Source of the DNA: an uncultured bacterium
GTDB lineage: Bacteria > Dictyoglomota > Dictyoglomia > Dictyoglomales > Dictyoglomaceae
Direction of reading: 5' to 3'
Length of the DNA stretch: 45,383 nucleotides
Assembly: GCA_938034905.1 (NCBI GenBank)
Contig: CALHLF010000004.1
Coordinates: 1 to 45,383 of the forward strand
Position numbers and translations under genes: made by a program
Shown here: positions 41,782 through 45,383 of the stretch, one piece after another
How positions within the stretch are numbered: the stretch's first letter is position 1
Layout of the letters: each line of letters begins with the position of its first letter
Notes under the pieces: generated by a model
What the model was told of the DNA's origin: nothing
What the model saw: the letters and a program-made list of their open reading frames with translations, nothing else
Databases searched by the model: none

Positions 41782-42942
41782 TTATTTTTCTCTTCTTTTT
41801 GCTATTTCTCTATATAAATCTTGCAATTTCCTTGCTAAGTTATCTACAGAAAATTTCTGCGCCTTTAATTTTGCATTCGCTTTCATTTTATTAAGAAGCT
41901 CGGGATTATCAAGAAGAAGCTCTACCTTTTTGGAGAAAATTTGAGGATCTAAAGGAGTTAGAAATCCATCAATACCATCAGAAACAAGGCTTTTTGAACC
42001 TGAAGCATCGACAGCAACCACAGCACATCCTCCAGCCATAGCTTCTAAGGTAACTAGTCCCTGGGTTTCAGTTATCGAAGGAAATACAAATATATGAGCA
42101 GAAGAATAAAAATTTATAAGTTTTTCTCTGGGAAACCATCCAAGAAAGAAAACCTTATCCTTTAAAAGGAGTTTATCTTTTAAGTTTTCGAGGTTTTTTC
42201 TTTCATCCCCATCTCCAACAATGAGAAGAACAGTATCATCTCTTCTTTTAAGTAAAGGGGCTAAGGATTTAAGAAGAAAATCAATATTCTTTTCCCTTGC
42301 TAATCTTCCTGTATAAATAAGAATTTTTTTGTCTTTCCAGGGTTTATCTAACAAAAATTCTTCTTTATTTGTCTCTTTCCATAAGGTTAGATCAAGACCT
42401 GTAGGTAAAATCTCTACCCTTGTTTTTGTTCCAAATTCTTTAATCATCTCCTTTATCTCAGGAGATGGTACTATTACTAAATCTACTTTATTTGTAAAAT
42501 TTATGCTGGTAATTATTGCTAATTTTTCTTTTAGCTTTTGAGGAACAAGAGGAATATAGTGAACATATTTATGATATAGAGTATGATATGTGAAGACAAT
42601 AGGAATTTTGTATTTTCTTGCTAACTTCAAGGCTGTTTTTCCAATAATATAGGGATGATGGGTATGGATAATATCAAAACTCTGATTTTTAAAAAATTTT
42701 TCTATAAAGAAAGTAAAGGGAAGAGGTATAGGGTGGATATTTACTTTTTTTATAAAAAGAGCAGGATATCTAAAAACTCTCTTATCAGAATCATCATAAG
42801 GGGGAAACCAAGGGGGATAATGGGGGGCAAATACATAAACTTCATTTCCCAATTCTTCTAAAGCTTTTCTATAAGTTTCTACAGATATTGCTGCACCGCC
42901 AGTATTTGGAAGATAGTTAATGGTAAAGAAGGCTATTTTCAT
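41782..42942 (-). CDS. GT4 glycosyltransferase, diacylglycerol glucosyltransferase-like
   Basis: A 386-residue GT-B enzyme: FFTINYLPNTGGAAISVETY at the N-terminus, DIIHTHHPYIIGKTAL and IVFTYHTLYHKYVHYIP (the acceptor-side segment seen in diacylglycerol glucosyltransferases), IYTGRLAREKNIDFLL, and the nucleotide-sugar-binding SITETQGLVTLEAMAGG with the EX7E glutamates. It likely glycosylates a membrane lipid at the cytoplasmic face. Its start overlaps the preceding stop by one base (TAATG). Confidence 0.85.
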   Translation of the reverse strand: MKIAFFTINYLPNTGGAAISVETYRKALEELGNEVYVFAPHYPPWFPPYDDSDKRVFRYPALFIKKVNIHPIPLPFTFFIEKFFKNQSFDIIHTHHPYIIGKTALKLARKYKIPIVFTYHTLYHKYVHYIPLVPQKLKEKLAIITSINFTNKVDLVIVPSPEIKEMIKEFGTKTRVEILPTGLDLTLWKETNKEEFLLDKPWKDKKILIYTGRLAREKNIDFLLKSLAPLLKRRDDTVLLIVGDGDERKNLENLKDKLLLKDKVFFLGWFPREKLINFYSSAHIFVFPSITETQGLVTLEAMAGGCAVVAVDASGSKSLVSDGIDGFLTPLDPQIFSKKVELLLDNPELLNKMKANAKLKAQKFSVDNLARKLQDLYREIAKRREK

Positions 42943-43973
42943 TAACTTTCTAATATTCTCCTATATAACTTAACAGTTTCTTCTGCAATCCTATCTATAT
43001 CGTATTTTTTTGCAAGTTCTAAAGCTCTTCTTGAATATTCTTCTCTTAAATCTCTATTTTCTATAAGAAGTTTTATTTTTTCCTCAAAACTTTCTTCATC
43101 CCCTGCAATATATGAGTCAAAGAGAGGCTCTTTATACTCAGGTAAATCCCTCAGAAGAAGAGGAAGTCCACAAGATGCTGCTTCTAAGACTGCTACACTA
43201 AAATTTTCCTGATGAGATGGAAAGAAGAACACATCAGCCATGTTATAAAATTTTGGAAGTTCTTCGTGAGGCATTCCTCCAGGAAGAATTAGGTTCTCTG
43301 GTGGATTTTCCTTTATTTTTTTGGCTTCTGCAAAGCCCCCACTAAGAAAAGAAAAAGGAATATCTCCTACCCATACAAATTTATGTTGGGGAAATTTTTC
43401 TGCTATCTTTACAAAGGTATCAAATCCCTTTCTTTTTATAAGATGCCCTACAGAAAGAAAAACAATTTCCTCTTCCTTTATTTTATACTCTCCTCTTGCT
43501 TTAATTCTTAATTCTTCATCCCTTCGAAATTTCCTAATATCTATTCCATTAGGTATAACTACGATTTCAGATTTTACTCCTATCTCCTTTAATTTTTCTG
43601 CCTCTAAAGGAGACACTGCTATAACCACCCTTGCTTGATTATAGAAAAGGAGAAGATATTGGGTAAATACTCCTTTCCATTTGTCGGCTAATATCGCACT
43701 TCCTATCATGGTATCTGGAATCACATGAGCGGTAAATATAATTCTATCTTGATATTCCTTTTTAGCATATCTGAAAAAGATATCTCCAAAGGAATGAAAA
43801 TGTATTATATCAAAAGGTTCATCTTTTTTGGATCCATTCAAAAATACTTCTATATCCCCTCTTCTTTTAAGGGCAGAATAAAGCATAAAACATGCAGTTT
43901 GATCCCCTCCTCCTTTCCTACGAGCAGAGGGTATACCTGGCTTAAAAACAAGATTAACTCTTATTCTTCCCAT
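42942..43973 (-). CDS. GT4 glycosyltransferase
   Basis: A 343-residue GT-B enzyme. VNLVFKPGIPSARRKGGGDQ opens the first fold; FDIIHFHSFGD, VIPNGIDIRKF, FLSVGHLIKRKGFDTFVKIA and FPSHQENFSVAVLEAASCGL follow, the last being the donor-binding EX7E motif. It resembles the next upstream protein over most of its length (for example AHVIP near residue 90 and DVFFFPS-QEN-AVLE-ASCGLPLLLRD), so the two are tandem paralogues. It overlaps that gene by 13 bases. Acceptor unknown. Confidence 0.85.
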   Translation of the reverse strand: MGRIRVNLVFKPGIPSARRKGGGDQTACFMLYSALKRRGDIEVFLNGSKKDEPFDIIHFHSFGDIFFRYAKKEYQDRIIFTAHVIPDTMIGSAILADKWKGVFTQYLLLFYNQARVVIAVSPLEAEKLKEIGVKSEIVVIPNGIDIRKFRRDEELRIKARGEYKIKEEEIVFLSVGHLIKRKGFDTFVKIAEKFPQHKFVWVGDIPFSFLSGGFAEAKKIKENPPENLILPGGMPHEELPKFYNMADVFFFPSHQENFSVAVLEAASCGLPLLLRDLPEYKEPLFDSYIAGDEESFEEKIKLLIENRDLREEYSRRALELAKKYDIDRIAEETVKLYRRILES

Positions 43974-45097
43974 CTTATACTTTCTCTCCTTCTTTTAATA
44001 TTAGGATATCCTAAATATTTCCAGATTTTTCTTCCTTCTTTTCTAATCTTTTCTAAGGTTATCCAATCTCTTTTGTATCTTGGAGGATTATTTAAAGTTT
44101 CTCTATATATCTCTAACATTTTATCTCCTACATTATCTAAACTATAATTTTGGGCTAATTGAAGGGCTTTACTCCGGTATTCTGCATAAAAGTTTTTATC
44201 ATTTTTTAATTTTAGTAGGTATGTCAAAAAATCTTCATTATTTTTTGCTGGGATAAAGAACCCTCCAAAAGGCTCTTTATATTCGGGTATATCCCTTAAA
44301 AGAAGAGGAAGTCCACAAGATGCCGATTCTAAAACTGCCATAGGAAGATTCTCTTGATAAGATGGAAAGAAAAATACATCCCCTAAATTGTAATAATCAG
44401 GCATTTCTTCATAAGAGACAATCCCTGTGAAAATTATATTAGATGGGGCATTTTTAATCTTCTCTTGGAGTTCCATAAATCCTGCAGTAAAAACAGAAAA
44501 GGGTTGCCCTCCTACCCACACAAACTTTATATCAGGTAGTTTTTTAGCGGTTTCTATGAATACATCGATGCCCTTTCTCGGTTGTATTTGTCCTGCCCCT
44601 ACTGCTACAAAATCTGACATAGAGATACCCAATCTTTCTCTTATTTTTTCTCTTTTCTCCCAAGAAGGGAAGAATCTTTCTAAATTTACAGGATTTGGTA
44701 CAAAATAAATAGGAGCTTTTACTCCAAGGTTTTCTAATTCTTCTTTAACCTTAGGAGAAACAGCTATCACACAATCTGCTAAATTGTAGTAATACTTCAA
44801 ATATTGCACAAAAAATGGAAGCCAAACATCTACTAAAACAAGACTTCCGATTAAAGATGCTGGTATAACATGAGCGGAGATTACTAATCTTTTTCCTGAG
44901 ATCATTCCTTTGCTTACCGCATATGGACCTGGGGTATGAAGATGGGCAATATCATATAATCCTCTACCATTTATACTTACTTCCAACTCTTCTTTTCTTT
45001 TTAAAGCTTCTGCAAGGGACAAGCTTGCAGTATATACCCCTTGCCCTTTAACATCCCAAGCTAAAGCTTCAGAGATTATGTTAACTGTGATTTTCAT
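43961..45097 (-). CDS. GT4 glycosyltransferase, first gene of a three-gene unit
   Basis: A 378-residue GT-B enzyme with HLHTPGPYAV, VISAHVIPASLIGSLVLVD, YFVPNPVNLERFFP, AVGAGQIQPRKGIDVFIETA and FPSYQENLPMAVLESASCGL (EX7E). A basic C-terminal tail of about 40 residues (RYKRDWITLEKIRKEGRKIW) is not in its paralogue. The likely promoter is at 45116-45143 and a 25-bp palindrome covers the start codon, so the unit may be under control of the divergent LacI-family regulator. Confidence 0.85.
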   Translation of the reverse strand: MKITVNIISEALAWDVKGQGVYTASLSLAEALKRKEELEVSINGRGLYDIAHLHTPGPYAVSKGMISGKRLVISAHVIPASLIGSLVLVDVWLPFFVQYLKYYYNLADCVIAVSPKVKEELENLGVKAPIYFVPNPVNLERFFPSWEKREKIRERLGISMSDFVAVGAGQIQPRKGIDVFIETAKKLPDIKFVWVGGQPFSVFTAGFMELQEKIKNAPSNIIFTGIVSYEEMPDYYNLGDVFFFPSYQENLPMAVLESASCGLPLLLRDIPEYKEPFGGFFIPAKNNEDFLTYLLKLKNDKNFYAEYRSKALQLAQNYSLDNVGDKMLEIYRETLNNPPRYKRDWITLEKIRKEGRKIWKYLGYPNIKRRRESIRWEE

Positions 45098-45120
45098 AAT
45101 ATTAAAGCCTTTAATATTAT
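45096..45120. repeat. 25-bp palindrome over the GT4 start codon
   Basis: ATAATATTAAA (45096-45106), GCC, then TTTAATATTAT (45110-45120): perfect 11-bp arms. It covers the start codon and the -10 of the minus-strand unit and lies in front of a LacI-family gene, so it may be an operator for that regulator. Confidence 0.65.
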
Positions 45121-45143
45121 AACATAAATTAAGTTCTTTACAA
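45116..45143 (-). promoter_or_regulatory. Promoter of the GT4 cluster
   Basis: On the minus strand TTGTAA (45138-45143) and TATAAT (45116-45121) are 16 bases apart. The leader would be only about 12 bases. Confidence 0.5.
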
Positions 45144-45212
45144 TTAGAAAAACTTGTTTTTTAATAAATATAATAAGAAACTGAAACTAGAATAGGAGGC
45201 GAGCTAAAAAAA

Positions 45213-45383
45213 ATGAAAAAAATTAAAAAGCCACCAACGATAAGGGATGTAGCAAGATTAGCAGGGGTATCTGTAAGCACCGTCTCTCATGTCATAAATA
45301 AAACAAGACATGTGGAAGAAGATACTAAAAAAAGAGTTCTTTCTGCCATAAAGGAATTGGGATATAGACCAAATATTGTTGCA
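45213..45383 (+). CDS. LacI-family transcriptional regulator, N-terminal part (3' end outside window)
   Basis: The first 57 residues of a LacI/GalR repressor. [20 protein letters not shown] and [19 protein letters not shown] form the helix-turn-helix and hinge-side helix, followed by ELGYRPN. GGAGG lies 13 bases before the ATG. The sugar-binding domain lies beyond the window. It is divergent from the glycosyltransferase unit, with a palindrome between them. Confidence 0.93.
   Translation, partial: MKKIKKPPTIRDVARLAGVSVSTVSHVINKTRHVEEDTKKRVLSAIKELGYRPNIVA

Overview
The window is AT-rich bacterial DNA, densely packed with genes on both strands and with strong GGAGG-type ribosome binding sites. 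The gene set (a secreted GH26 mannanase with a carbohydrate-binding module, ABC sugar uptake, a 2-oxoacid:ferredoxin oxidoreductase, a KaiC-like ATPase pair, groESL under a CIRCE element, and ADP-heptose synthesis) suggests an anaerobic, probably thermophilic, polysaccharide-degrading bacterium. My best guess is Dictyoglomus; this rests on overall impression, not on a search.

Region 1 (1-2.15 kb) holds the 3' end of a BrxL/Lon-related AAA+ ATPase gene, a coiled-coil protein with an Mrr-N-like winged helix, and a sigma-70 factor. They form a tight same-strand unit that I cannot match to a named system. The last two proteins share an N-terminal acidic EEELF segment. Region 2 (2.15-4.14 kb) is bounded by two near-identical 22-bp direct repeats. 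It contains a 5'-truncated methyltransferase gene and the GH26 mannanase gene. Region 3 (4.14-15.9 kb) is a carbohydrate-use locus in three transcription units: deoR, SIS isomerase/deaminase, BadF-type sugar kinase and Gfo/Idh/MocA oxidoreductase on minus; binding protein, two permeases, GH4 alpha-galactosidase and GatZ-like protein on plus; Zn-dependent polyol dehydrogenase and PfkB kinase on minus. Together they could feed galactose-configured amino sugars or polyols through tagatose-6-phosphate to fructose-6-phosphate.

Region 4 (15.9-24 kb) has a small frameshifted gene, a KaiC-like ATPase with its partner regulator, a 2-oxoacid oxidoreductase (gamma-alpha fusion plus beta) whose beta gene lacks an in-frame canonical start, a peroxiredoxin under a perfect Fur/PerR-like palindrome, a GT2/PlsY pair, and a secreted beta-helix pseudogene. 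Region 5 (24-27.2 kb) has phoU converging on pstCAB, with no pstS in view.

Region 6 (27.4-37.5 kb) is an envelope locus: a GmhA-GmhB fusion, HldA-like and HldC-like enzymes on plus, then a six-gene minus operon ending in an unusual O-antigen ligase/polymerase-heptosyltransferase fusion. Region 7 (37.5-45.4 kb) carries a HAD hydrolase, a DUF4139 protein, tRNA-Gln(CTG) and tRNA-Glu(CTC), groES-groEL, three GT4 glycosyltransferases, and the start of a LacI-family regulator. No rRNA, CRISPR array or intact transposase was seen. The only non-coding stretches over about 150 bp are promoter regions, described below.
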